Shown here: positions 24,370-34,954 of the stretch, one piece after another
Layout: each line of letters starts with the position of its first letter
Numbering within the stretch: the stretch's first letter is position 1
Made by a program: the position numbers and the translations under genes
Source: Simplicillium sp. C3G150-2
Lineage: Eukaryota > Ascomycota > Sordariomycetes > Hypocreales > Cordycipitaceae
Length of the DNA stretch: 64,000 nucleotides
Reading direction: 5' to 3'
Assembly (NCBI GenBank): GCA_022702485.1
Contig: JAJIYY010000007.1
Location: forward strand, 1,674,001 to 1,738,000
The notes under the pieces: model-generated
What the model saw: the letters and a program-made list of their open reading frames with translations, nothing else
Told to the model about the DNA's origin: nothing
Database searches by the model: none

Positions 24370-25258
24370 GATAACTCTAGATGTACAATGACTGCCCTTT
24401 TCCCTTCCAAACAGAGCCACAACATTCTATTTATATTCGCACAACTCCTCCCAACGCTAAAGTATTATCCCAACTAACAGATACACCGCTCCGCTGGAAG
24501 TTGGCCGGACTCAACTTCTACATACGGCATAGATCACTCGGCCAAGAAAGGAGCAGCATGGTTGGCAACAACAAATAACCTTCCCAAAACTGCCACCCGT
24601 AGCGTCGCATCTCCACAAGTCAATTAAGCTTAAATGTAACGATGTTTTGATTATCGTGACACCTTTGCGCTGCCAAGAAACACGTGCGGTGCTTTGTCGT
24701 CTCTATGAGCTGCCCAATACGGTTAATTGCGAGAGCGCAATCGTGCAATCTAACATTTCTATTTGTAACAGAGTGCGGGGAACGGCGGTGATACCTTCCT
24801 GATCGATGGTGAGTGCCGAGAAATTAGATTGGGGGCATTTGTGGGAGATCGACGAGCTGATTTGGGGGGGGGCATTGTGCGTTAGAATGAGCAGCTTTAT
24901 ATAAAGCTTGGAAAGACTGGTAAGGGGGAACTTTTGGGAAATGCATCATCGCGTTGCAGTGACCACAAATAGTGTGAACTCAGCCACCGGATCGTCATCT
25001 CAATGTTTATATGGGTTGGAACCGTCCACAACGTAGCCCTCCAATTATCTTGGTACCAGCGGATGAAAAGTATACAGATTGATTAAACCGGCCAAAGCCT
25101 TAGCCTAGATCTATCAACCATATTACAGAATAAAACCGTGTAGTCTGAAAATTTGGCTACCATGTCACGCCTCTATAGCATTCAAAATCACGACTTTTCT
25201 TTCCACTTTCTCTTCTGCGCCTGTTTCTTCATTTCGTGTCCCTTCTGCGGCCACCATC
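24370..25258. other. Intergenic: aminopeptidase promoter and CPA1 3' flank
   Basis: About 0.9 kb, with TATATAAAG-like sequence near 24897-24905 on the plus strand. No gene is recognised. Confidence 0.45.
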
Positions 25259-26769
25259 TTAAGCCTCAGGTGAAGGGTTAACGCCGACTCGCTCCTTGCT
25301 CATGATATTCAACATCAGCTCGGACGGTCGGTTATCTCTGTAGACCTTCTCGCTGTCCTTGAACTTCTGGACATTCTCAAGGTACTTGTCGAAGAGGAAC
25401 GACGAGTCCATGGGACCACCCTTGGCTTCGGGGTGGAACTGGGTCGAGAAGATGGGGCGGGTCTTGTGAAGCATTCCTTCGTTGCTGCCGTCGTTGAGGT
25501 TGACAAAGTACTCCTTGAACTCGGCGGGGAGCGAGGCGGCGTCGACGGCGTATCCGTGATTTTGGGAGGTGATGTCTTGAAATGTCAGTCAGCAAAGGAG
25601 ATTGTCATAGATGTGTTGTGGGAGAAACTTACGGCATGTTCCGGTGGTCAAGTCCAGAGCGGGAATGTTGTGCGCTCGGTTACCGTACTTGAGCTTAATG
25701 GTGCGGGCGCCAACAGCCAGAGCCAAAAGCTGGTGGCCAAGGCAGATACCCATAATGGGTACGTTGGATGTGTTCATGAGTTGCGCAAGGTTGTACACCG
25801 TCTCCTGGCAATGGGTAGGGTCACCAGGTCCGTTGGAGATGAAGACGCCGTCGAAGTTGTCAGCGACCTTGTGGATGGGGTATTGGTAAGGGAAGACGGT
25901 GACAGCAGCGCCTCGGCTGACGAGACTTCGCATGATGTTCTCCTTGACACCGCAGTCAATCAAGGCGACGTGGAACTTGGCATCGGGAGGAGAGACCATG
26001 AAGGGAGCTTTCGTGCTGACGCGCTTGACGAGGTTGATCTGTCCGGGGTCGATGAAGCCCTCGTCTTCGTTCTCATCGTACTCTTCACCGATGGTGATGC
26101 GGGCGAGCGAAGAACCCTGTTCTCGGAGGTAGGTGACGATGTCTCGGGTGTCGACGCCAGAGATGGCGGGAACGCCCTCACGAGCGCACCAGTTGCCGAG
26201 AGACTCGACGGCGGTCCAATGGGAATATTTCGTAGCAACATCGGCGACTACAACACCGGCGCATTGGATGTGAGGCGACTCAAAGTACTTGAGGAGGTTG
26301 TACTCGTCTCGCTCGTTGGAGGGGACTCCGTAGTTGCCGATCAAGGGTTGTGTGAAGACGAGAATTTGGCCACGGTAGGAAGGGTCGGTCATTGATTCAG
26401 GGTATCCGACCTATGGAGGCGCATTAGCGTTGAATTTCTGGAAGAGCCACGCGAAAGACTGCGTGGTGTTGTTTGGGGCTTGTCGCAACTCACCAGAGAT
26501 GTTGTAAAGACGGCTTCGCCAGAGATGTTGGAGTTGGCACCGAAAGCAGTGCCGTGGAAGACGGGGCCATCGCGAATGGTAAGAGTGGCATCCACGGGGC
26601 TCACGGGGCTGGTGGCATGAGAAATGTCGTCGGGCATACTTCGACCTCGAGATCCGGAGCTCTGAAATCGTGCCTGGATGGGCAGAATCTTGGAGGTGAG
26701 CGCGACGCCGGACCCTCGAGCAGTGAAGCCCGCGGGTCGAGCGACGCGGAAAGCGATCCGAGTAAACAT
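25259..26769 (-). CDS. CPA1: Carbamoyl-phosphate synthase, arginine-specific, small (glutaminase) subunit
   Basis: Three exons on the minus strand. The first ends after FTTSL (donor GTGAGT near 26495), the second covers about 25632-26410, and the last begins at about 25577 with HITSQNHGYAVD. The product feeds ammonia from glutamine to the large subunit in arginine synthesis. The N-terminus (MFTRIAFRVARPAGFTARG, rich in Arg and Ser) is a mitochondrial targeting sequence, as in Neurospora arg-2. Conserved blocks are GYPESMTDPSYRGQILVFTQ, GVVVADVATKYSHW, the glutaminase nucleophile in PIMGICLGHQLLALA (Cys), and the catalytic His/Glu pair in STQFHPEAKGGP. Exon junctions restore the family sequence exactly. 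The leader is described separately because the expected regulatory uORF is not seen. Confidence 0.95.
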
Positions 26770-27480
26770 TGTCGCGAAAGACTGACGAAGACTCTTTGTG
26801 TGGATTGGGCGATTGGATGCTGTGGTTTTTGATCTGTGATGATTCCTTTGTCAGTATGTTTTTTGTTCTCCCCCAATCAAAGCCGAGCGGTGAGGTGACG
26901 CTGAGCGATCTCGGACAACGGACCTGAGATGAGTGTTTCTGTACAACAAGGCAGTCAGCGACGGCAACTCAAACCATTGATTAAAATAAAGAGAGTGAAG
27001 TAAAAAAGCGACAGATGGTGAACGAGATGAAGTCGCGAAAAGGTTTGTGTCGTGCGTGCGAAATGGGCCGTGACTGGGTAAACCAAGAGATAAGGAACCG
27101 GAACACCGCAAACTTACCTAGATCGGAGCGTCGCTGAAATCTCGTCGTCAGATCACACGACCAGCGATTGAAGTATTCAATTACAGCAGCAGGTGCAAAT
27201 GAATGAATAGAAAGCGTGAGGAATTGGCCAGAACGAAGCCGTCTGCTGCTTTTAAAAGAAGGAACGAAAAAGGTTGGGTGGTGGTGTTGGTGGTTTGGGT
27301 TTGGAGAGGGAAACAGAAAATTAATTGTCTGCCACCAAAAAAAAAAGTTTCTAGCCGGAGTAACAAGATTGACAAGCAAGGCGGACCCCTACTTCTTACA
27401 GGGCAGTACAGTGATTGCAGCAGAGACCAGCGCCCTGAATCTCGACAGCGCAGCCGCTAAAATAAATCCAGACAGCGCCC
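26770..27480 (-). promoter_or_regulatory. CPA1 leader and promoter with predicted 5' UTR intron
   Basis: Upstream of the CPA1 ATG, reading the minus strand, a donor GTAAGT lies at 27117-27112. A branch-like CTGAC and acceptor TACAG end at 26939, so a 179-bp intron within the leader is likely. Over 26770-27480 only one ATG occurs (about 26964-26966, ATG GTT TGA), and it falls inside that intron. No frame resembling the arginine attenuator peptide is present. The transcription start is not known. Confidence 0.55.
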
Positions 27481-28522
27481 AAGGTATGACTGGTTTTGGG
27501 TGTCGCAAAATCGGAGGGCCACGATGGGGCGGCTCAATATTTCCCTCACAATGGATCTCCATCTCATTCTCTTTTTTTTTTTACGCTACTGATTATCTCA
27601 AGGCATCGGACAGAGGTTTTTTTTTTTTTTTTTGGCGTGGTTCCGTTCCCCATACAACTTGTTGTGGCCTGGCTTATTTGCCTATCTGGTGATTGGCACA
27701 TCTGGGGACCCCCCGTGGGTCTGGCTCTTGCTGTGACTCCCCGCTGGGTCATGAAATCTGACCGATATCGGGTTCTATAGATGAAGGCTGTCATGTCACC
27801 AAAAATTCGGCATCCAGGAGCTGGCTCAGCGAGGGAATGAGAATTAAAAGAGGCTTGGAAGGTACAGCACATTGACTTCACGATGCATATTTCTTGGTGT
27901 TGTATGTTTTTTTTTTCTCGTTCCAACTATCAATCAGTCGTGGTGTGTTCAATTGAATGAACCCTTTGCCGCCAGAAATGTTGAGATGCATGTCAGGGGA
28001 AACATGTCGTCATGGCAGGGCTGCTCACCCCTACCTCTGGGCTTTGTCAAATTGTCCACGAGCACAATTATCACCGCCATGCTCATCCATTGTATGGTGA
28101 CTTTGTTGTTTTTTAAAAAAAAAATCTTTATGAAGTTTAATCACATCTCTTCACACAACACAGCACACCCTCCGTCTGCCTTGAAATGTTTCTGCGCAGG
28201 CCAACCTTATCTCACTGCCCCACACTAAGAATCTGACCTAAATTAGACGGAAAGCACGCACGCACCAGTTCCTCACAGCTGAGCCTCTTCCCCAAAGCGC
28301 ATGCATCTGGACCAACTACCCTGCAGGATTTCTTTTCAACAGTCTGACAAACCTGTTCTTACATGGCTCAGGGCATTATAAGCTCAATCACTTCTATTGT
28401 TTTGTCCTTACTTACAGAATATATATGTGCTTGGTTTGATTGCAGTTTGAGAACAATCTCCAGAAATATACTAGAGGGCGAGTCTTGTAATCACATCGTC
28501 CCATCAATACCACTTTGCTAGT
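27481..28522. other. Intergenic with poly-T runs
   Basis: About 1 kb upstream of CPA1. It contains T11 at 27572-27582 and T17 at 27617-27633. No gene is recognised. Confidence 0.45.
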
Positions 28523-28919
28523 ATGAGCAACCGTTCAGCAACCCAACTAGCCGCATTCAAGTTCACACGTCGTGTCCCCAAGACACCGCCTCCAGCTCGC
28601 GATTCGGTCTCGTTCAAATGGCTTTCATCAACGCCCGCGGAGAAACACTCGGTGATAAACACCAGCCACCGATGCAGCACACAGCCCGTCATTAGCTAAC
28701 CGATGCACCTCGCTCGAAACGCTCCGTCTACTCTCAAACGGAACCCCGGGACCAACCCGAAGCGGGGTTTGCGGCCAGGAAACCACACGACAGACGGACC
28801 CTGGCGCTGCCGAGGATCCAGGATAAAGTCGAAACGGCAAAAGTCTTCTTGACTGCTCGTCTCCTGGGTCCAGGAACTGTCTGTCCCAAATCAGACATTG
28901 TGCTTACGGTAGGCATGTG
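28523..28919 (+). CDS. Candidate small two-exon gene, unknown product
   Basis: A frame starts MSNRSATQLAAFKFTRRV at 28523 and runs 58 codons. If an intron from GTGATA (about 28645) to CATTAG (28695) is removed, the frame continues LTDAPRSKRSVYSQTEPRDQ and ends at a TGA after DIVLTVGM near 28919, about 116 aa in total. Composition looks protein-like and basic. Against it: the donor is weak, the only CTAAC lies after the acceptor, and I recognise no family. It could also be part of a longer gene continuing past a GTAGGC donor at the end. Confidence 0.25.
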
Positions 28920-29427
28920 AATGTCACAACATCTTCAACCAATAGTACCTTTTCTCTGCATATATCATGGCGTCTTTCAGTGGAGGTCGCCATGATGCAC
29001 CCATAAGTTTTCACATAAGCTACTATATCAGACCTAGTCTTGGTCGTATTGACCAGGGCCCGTCCATGGCGGAGACCCGATAGCCAGAGACGACAGCCTG
29101 TGAATTGCATGGCAATCTATCTCACAAACTCCGCCGGACAGATTTCGACATCCCATTGGACCTTGCGAGATAGTAAACTGGACCGCTGGATGGCTTGCGA
29201 TCTCCAAAGCCCCAGCTCCAGCTCCAGTCCGTCCGTCAAAGCATCTGCCAGTCCAACTTGTCGAGGATCAGAGTGTGGGGGTCATTCGCCGCCTACAATT
29301 TCATCAGTGCCCAATTTTGTCTCGAGGCCGTATTGGACAAAACGTGAGACGTTGTCTTGCAATAAGATGCTTCATGGAGCGAGGCAGCCCTGACAAATAT
29401 GTCCTCGGATAGAGTTATCACCGCCTT

Positions 29428-30090
29428 CTAGCAAGTGATTGTACTTGCGTGGCACCTATCCATGTCCCAAAGTGCCCAGAGCCATGGGGCTTCAAGGCCT
29501 CGCCGCCATTTGCGCTTGACCCTTGCGACATGGAGTGTCATTGAGCGATCAACTGTCCACGGACGTGTCCTGTTGCAAAACGAATGTGTGAGAGAAATTG
29601 CTTGCAGGTAGCTGTCGTATGTTCCGCCCATGTCGCTGGTACCGTAATCACGATATGGCTTTGGATGGATTGCACCCATGTTCCCTGTCAGTTTACCAAT
29701 AAACCAATTGCCAATGTAACATATGGCTACACGTGAAATTTGGCCCAAGCATGTCGCGGCAACACACCAACGGGTCCATTTGCCCAGAACCGAATCAGCG
29801 GTACCGAAACGGCGAGTAGAATGCCCTTTATGGGTCAACAATGATCCTGATCTTGCCTGAAAAAGTGAAAAGTGATGGCAGGGGTGCTGCTGCTGGGCTT
29901 GCAGGCGCATGCATCCGCTATGCAACTTGCCAATGCCTGTGCTGATGGAGGTAGGGATCCCTGGGGCGCTTTTCCGGCAGGCGGATGGATGGATACGTCG
30001 ACCAGGTAGAGGGAGCACTTGGACGAGCGCTCGGTGAACAGAAATAACACCAGGAGGAGGTTTCGCTTGCGTGGCTGCGTGGTATTGCAA
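29428..30090 (-). other. 220-codon open frame, doubtful
   Basis: It starts MQYHAATQAKPPPGVISVHR and ends before a stop at 29428. It has no hydrophobic core pattern, many Trp, Cys and His, and no known motif. Its length is unusual for non-coding DNA of this composition, but frames of 190 codons or more occur by chance opposite real genes in this window. Confidence 0.12.
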
Positions 30091-32211
30091 AAGGGGCTTG
30101 AGTCCTCGGCGATCAGCAGTCTCTGTTTTTAAGCGTACATGGTAAATGTACTACTTCATGAGGAAAACTGCCGTTGTGGTTCTATTTGCGGTGGAGAGAC
30201 GGAGCGCATGGGATCAAGTGGCCTAGGGGGCGGAACAGAACTGGAGCGGCTACAGTACGTTTAGTCAAAGGCGCGGCACGATTGCGAAGCTTCAACTGGG
30301 CAAAGAAGCAGATAAAAGGAGCTTGCCACGCTAGGACGTTACAAGTAAGACTAGGCCTGTCGAAGAAAGGTAGCGTGCACTAATATTGTCTGGTGCGCTT
30401 AAGGTCTAATGTTTACCCACTGAAGAAACGAAAGGTTCTCCGAGCTCTAAGGGAAGCACGGCCCGCAGGATGCCGCGTCCGCCTGGGGCCTGTTGTATCG
30501 TCGCGGGATAAGGCGAGATCAGTTGTTTGATGAGATGCAAGCTTGCGTGTTTAAGGAGTCGTGGACGGTGGTGACTCGTACGTCCAAGGGCTGCTACTTG
30601 GCATCGGCAGCAAGAGTCAGGACTTCCAGGCTGCGTATCTGCACGTTGGTTCCGCGTGTCGGAAAGAAGACTGTTTGGGAAAATGACTGTGCTGCTGTGA
30701 ATGACTAGGACCAATAGCTGCAAAGCTTGGCCGTGATGAGAAGTCGGCGTTTGATCTATGGCATACCAGCTGAAGCTCATGCATAGCTCCTGACCCGTCA
30801 GATAGCGAGTCAATCAAAGGCTGCAGCTTCCATGGCAAGGTCTCTGTTATTCATACGACATATGCTATCTGTATCGGTACATATGCGAGTTGCACACTGC
30901 TGAGAAAAGACCACGGCATATCGAGGACACCACGACATTGCCAATTCGCCACATTTTCTCGCCGCGGGCCAGCTCCGTCTCTCCCGCCATTTTGCTTTTC
31001 TCGTACTTTGCTTCCTTTTTTTTTTCCAGCGGGCGCCAATTCTGCGGCCGTGGAGGTAGACGGCAGCCTCGTCGTGCCTCGCCTTGCCGAGACACGCCCT
31101 CTCAGGGTGCTCTTACAGCACTAGCGGGGACCTTTTGCTGCAATGTAAAGTACGTGCATGTATTCTTATCCGAAAGTGTACGGATAATTCCCAAGTTTAA
31201 CGTATTGATTAGGTGATGTATTGCTTAGTTAGTTATCGGCTGTGCTCAATCTATTTCTACAAGTAACCGAAGCGACTATAGACTCTTTGACGATGAAGTA
31301 TCCTAGTCGACTACGATCAAACAATGGAGACCACATGAGCGAGGTCATTGTTTGATGTATCAATGGCAATGTATATTGAACAATAGCGTGTCTTTTGTAT
31401 TATTATTTCTTATTTGGTCAATTAATTTCCTCTTGACTGTGATGGGAGGGATGGCGCTGGGGGTGTACGGATACTGTAGCTGCTGGGGAAGAGAGTCTCA
31501 CTTGTGACACGGAGCCGAGGTTGCAGTCGCAGCGTTGTCTAGAACAAGCCAATAATTCACCAACAGGATGTCATTGAATGAATCAAGCCGTTGAGCGAAT
31601 CATGTTTTTGGCGAGGGCATGATTCGATGACGTTTTTTGGAGATTGTATTGATAATTGGATGGAAGGCTGGGCATTCCATCGTTAGCGCGGTTTTGCTTC
31701 ATCTATTTGCGATATCTTGAACCATTACATGTACGCACGCGCGCTGCAGGTTTTTCTGGGCAAGGCCCGAAGCATACGGAGTGCATACATGGCATTGAAA
31801 ATTTTCGCATTAATAAACGTTGGGCACAAACGCAATCAATCTGGTTCAACTTTCCCACGGCTGCGTTGGGGTCGATGGCCCCGTCGAGTTATTAATGAAG
31901 CGCTCCCTCATCAGGGCTCCCCTGGTTCTGCTGGAGGCAGAGTGGCTACAGCGGCGAACCTGCCTGTAGGTAGGTACTATACTTGCGCTGCGAGCGGTGC
32001 ACTGCAGGGGTGCCGTGCGCTGTACCAACTGGACAACCCACTGGAAAACGCCACCCTGTCCCCTGTCTATCTGCTTGGCTTAGGCGACCCTCTCCACTGG
32101 AAAGCTTTCCCTGCTAGCTGCCCTTTTAAGCGGAACTGTCGAGATGCGGGCTCCACTGGTGGTTGAGCACAGAACCTCTTCGCCCTCTGCTCTGGCACTT
32201 CTCGGTATTGG

Positions 32212-32238
32212 ACTTTGGGTCCTTTGGGTCCTTTGGGC
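32212..32238 (+). repeat. 9-bp tandem repeat CCTTTGGGT x3
   Basis: Three head-to-tail copies; the first begins ACTTTGGGT and the last ends GGGC. It lies in non-coding DNA. Confidence 0.85.
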
Positions 32239-33550
32239 CTGGGAACGACGGCTTGACGGCTTGACCGGGGAGCCGTATGCAGCTGGGAGGACCAGAAAGA
32301 ACCTCTATTAGCGCGCAAATCAAAAGCTGGCCAAGCTCACTCAAGTGGCTGCTGTATCCTGTACAAAGTCGCAAGTAACTAGCTGTCCCCAATTTTAGTT
32401 TTGGCTTCACAGGCCTAACCACTCTGCTCTGTTCCCTCGTCATCCACTTTCTCCGTCGTCCCCTCCCACCCCCAGCCTCTGATCGACCACGAGCTGTGGT
32501 TGTTCTCGGTCTCTTTTTCGCATGCCCTGTCTGTGTTCTCTTTCCATTACCCACTACAGGCATGGCGGCCGCTAAACTGTGCTGTAAGAAAAAAAAAAAA
32601 CCCCCAAACGAGGTACTGGTACTGGTACTGTACGCAGTACCTGCACAGGCAGCTTAGACGAGTCTGGCACGCTGCATGGTGCCGCAATAGCACCAATTAG
32701 ACAAGCCCACTGTCAGAGTGACGCAGAAGACCAAAGAAAAGAATCATGGCCACCGTTGGACGACAACCATGAACGGCAATGCTCAGTCGTCCCAGTGCAG
32801 GAAACGACATGGAGCCGGTAGGCCGCGGTGCCGTGTGCTGTGTCTCAAATAGCTTTCGAAGCAGTATCCAGTATTTGGAACCATCTAGCTGCTGTACCCA
32901 ACAACCTGGTAAACAATAACCCTTGGGTACCTCACCACCAGCCCATGGCAGCAATAGCTGTTCTGTAGGTACGGAGTACATGGCAAAGCTCGAGGTACTT
33001 GCCATGCCCGTAGTTGTGGCTCCACGGCAGCCAAACACCAGAAATCATTTTTTATTTTTTATACCTCACTACTCATGTTTTATTTCCCCTTAGTCATTGG
33101 ATATTATTGCTTGGCTTCTTAGGTTTGTGTCTCTTAATAATTAACGCTCTTGCTTATTGCCATATGCTTCTCTCCTTTTCCATCACCTGCATGACAGCCT
33201 TCTTTTTGCCCCCTTGTCTACGTGGTATCATCGAGCCAAAAACCTTAGTTTGGTAGTGGCCGCCGACCCAGGCTAGCTTTGTAATGTGCTGCAGTCCCCC
33301 TAGCTTGTACTGTACTGTACCGGGAGCCAAAAAAATAGAATAATTGACAAACCAAAAAAAAAAAAACTAGACAGGCGACAGAGACGCAGGGCCGGGTCCA
33401 ACCAGGCCCAACCACTTCCCGCTGTCCCCTCTCTTTTCGTGCGTCTCCTCCAATCCTCCTCCCACCCCCTCCCCTCCTCCTCGTCCCTCCCCACAACTAC
33501 CTTGCACACAACAAACCCACGCACCGCACCAGCACCCGCACCGCACACAC

Positions 33551-33592
33551 CACCCAGCACCCAGCACCCAGCGCCCAGAGCCCAGCGCCCAC
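33551..33592 (+). repeat. 7-bp C-rich minisatellite, G-quadruplex motif on the minus strand
   Basis: Six units of the form CACCCAG/CGCCCAG/AGCCCAG follow each other. The minus strand therefore has six GGG runs, each separated by exactly four bases. It is about 390 bp upstream of the RAS2 start, in a long C- and CT-rich tract (about 33420-33880) that also has CA repeats at 33621-33643. Confidence 0.9.
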
Positions 33593-33981
33593 CACCTCGT
33601 CCACTGCTCGTCCTCCTCCCGCACACACCACACACACACCACCTTCTCTTTCCATCTCTTTGTCCCAAGCCGCCCAAGAGCTTGCGTCGACTACTCGGTT
33701 CTATTTTTTTCTCCCTCCTCATACTGGCTTCCCTCTAAGTCCCTTACCTATCAAGGCGCCTCTGTGATACTCTTTCTCTCTCTTCTCTCTCTCTCCCTTT
33801 ATTTTTGTTTTCCAATCTCCTCATAGCGAATCTCGATATTCTTTCCCCATTCTCCTCTTCCCCTCTTTGTCCTTGTTAGAGCACCTGCTGTTCCGTTTGG
33901 GAACCCCCCTCATCTGCTCTGCCTCGATCTGGCAAACCTGTCTCTGTTTCGCAACCCCCACGCTTTACCAATTCGCCCATC

Positions 33982-34954
33982 ATGGCGGGCCGCATGGTGC
34001 TTTACAAGCTCGTCGTCCTCGGAGACGGTGGTGTTGGAAAAACTGCTTTGACTATTCAGCTTTGCTTGCAACATTTCGTCGAAACTGTGAGTTTGGTCGC
34101 CCGTCCATTTTTTGCTCAGCCGCCTCCAACCCGCCGCCTTCAATCAGACCTCTGGGCCCCCCCGCGACCAGTTCGTCGTATCTTCACGATGCAGATGTGG
34201 CGCTGCAGATTAATTTTTTAATTGCAATGTCTCTTCAAGCTATGGAATATGCGACGGCGTCGCTCTTTACCTCGTGCCCTGGGCGCTTCGCTCTTTTTTG
34301 TTTTTCCTGCTTCGTCTGTTGCACCAGCGCTAACGTGTTCTCTACCCATAGTACGACCCCACGATCGAAGATCAGTATCGAAAGCAAGTGGTAATAGACG
34401 GCCAACCATGCATGCTTGAAGTCCTAGACACAGCCGGACAAGAGGAATATACCGCTCTGCGTGACCAGTGGATCCGTGATGGCGAAGGGTTTGTTCTCGT
34501 CTACAGCATTGCCTCGCGATCTTCGTTTTCCCGCATCAAGCGCTTCCACCACCAGATACAAAGAGTCAAGGAATCTTGCGCCTCTTCGCCCTCATACCCC
34601 GGATCACCAATTTCTGCCGCAAATCCCCAGCTACCTGTACCGATCATGCTTGTTGGCAACAAGAGCGATAGAGTTACTGAGCGCGAGGTTTCCACACAAG
34701 AAGGCCACGCTTTAGCCCGAGAGCTTGGATGCGAATTCGTCGAAGCTTCTGCCAAGAACTGCATCAATGTAGAAAAGGCTTTTTACGATGTCGTACGAAT
34801 TTTACGTCGCCAGAGACAGCAAGCGTCAAGACCGGCTGGTGGCTCAGGTGGACGCAACCGCACTGGAAACGGCGACCTAGGCCGTGATCGCGATTATCAG
34901 AAGTCTCGACGCAAGGATGGCGAGAAGAGCCGGCCCAAGTGCGTCGTATTATGA
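33982..34954 (+). CDS. ras2: Ras-family small GTPase, ras-2 type
   Basis: Two exons, 33982-34086 and 34352-34954, separated by a 265-bp intron; 235 aa. It matches the ras-2 group of filamentous ascomycetes, which control hyphal growth and morphology from membranes. The P-loop is GDGGVGKT at residues 14-21, so Asp replaces the second residue of the Ras GAGGVGKS loop, as is normal for this group. The effector region is YDPTIEDQYRKQVV, G3 is DTAGQEEY, G4 is NKSD and G5 is EASAKN. A Ser/Pro insert (ESCASSPSYPGSPISA) precedes G4. The C-terminus is basic and ends CVVL, a CaaX box whose final Leu favours geranylgeranylation. The first exon ends within HFVET, and the intron holds a branch site GCTAAC near 34330. 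Confidence 0.95.

Larger units (their letters stand above)
28920..33550. other. Gene-poor 4.6-kb region
   Basis: No protein family is recognised on either strand. The longest frame is on the minus strand at 29428-30090 (220 codons, Cys/Trp/His-rich, domain-free). Small structures present are a hairpin at 31317-31355, three copies of CCTTTGGGT at 32212-32238 (the first differs by one base) and GGTACT three times at 32612-32629. It probably holds distal RAS2 promoter or non-coding RNA sequence; that is inference. Confidence 0.5.

Noticed and set aside
25433..26395. Plus-strand open frame of 320 codons opposite CPA1
   Set aside because: It is antisense to a highly conserved coding region and has no domain; codon structure of CPA1 explains it.
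31656..32166. Plus-strand frames of 79-149 codons near 31.7-32.2 kb
   Set aside because: Overlapping frames of random composition without domains or splice logic.
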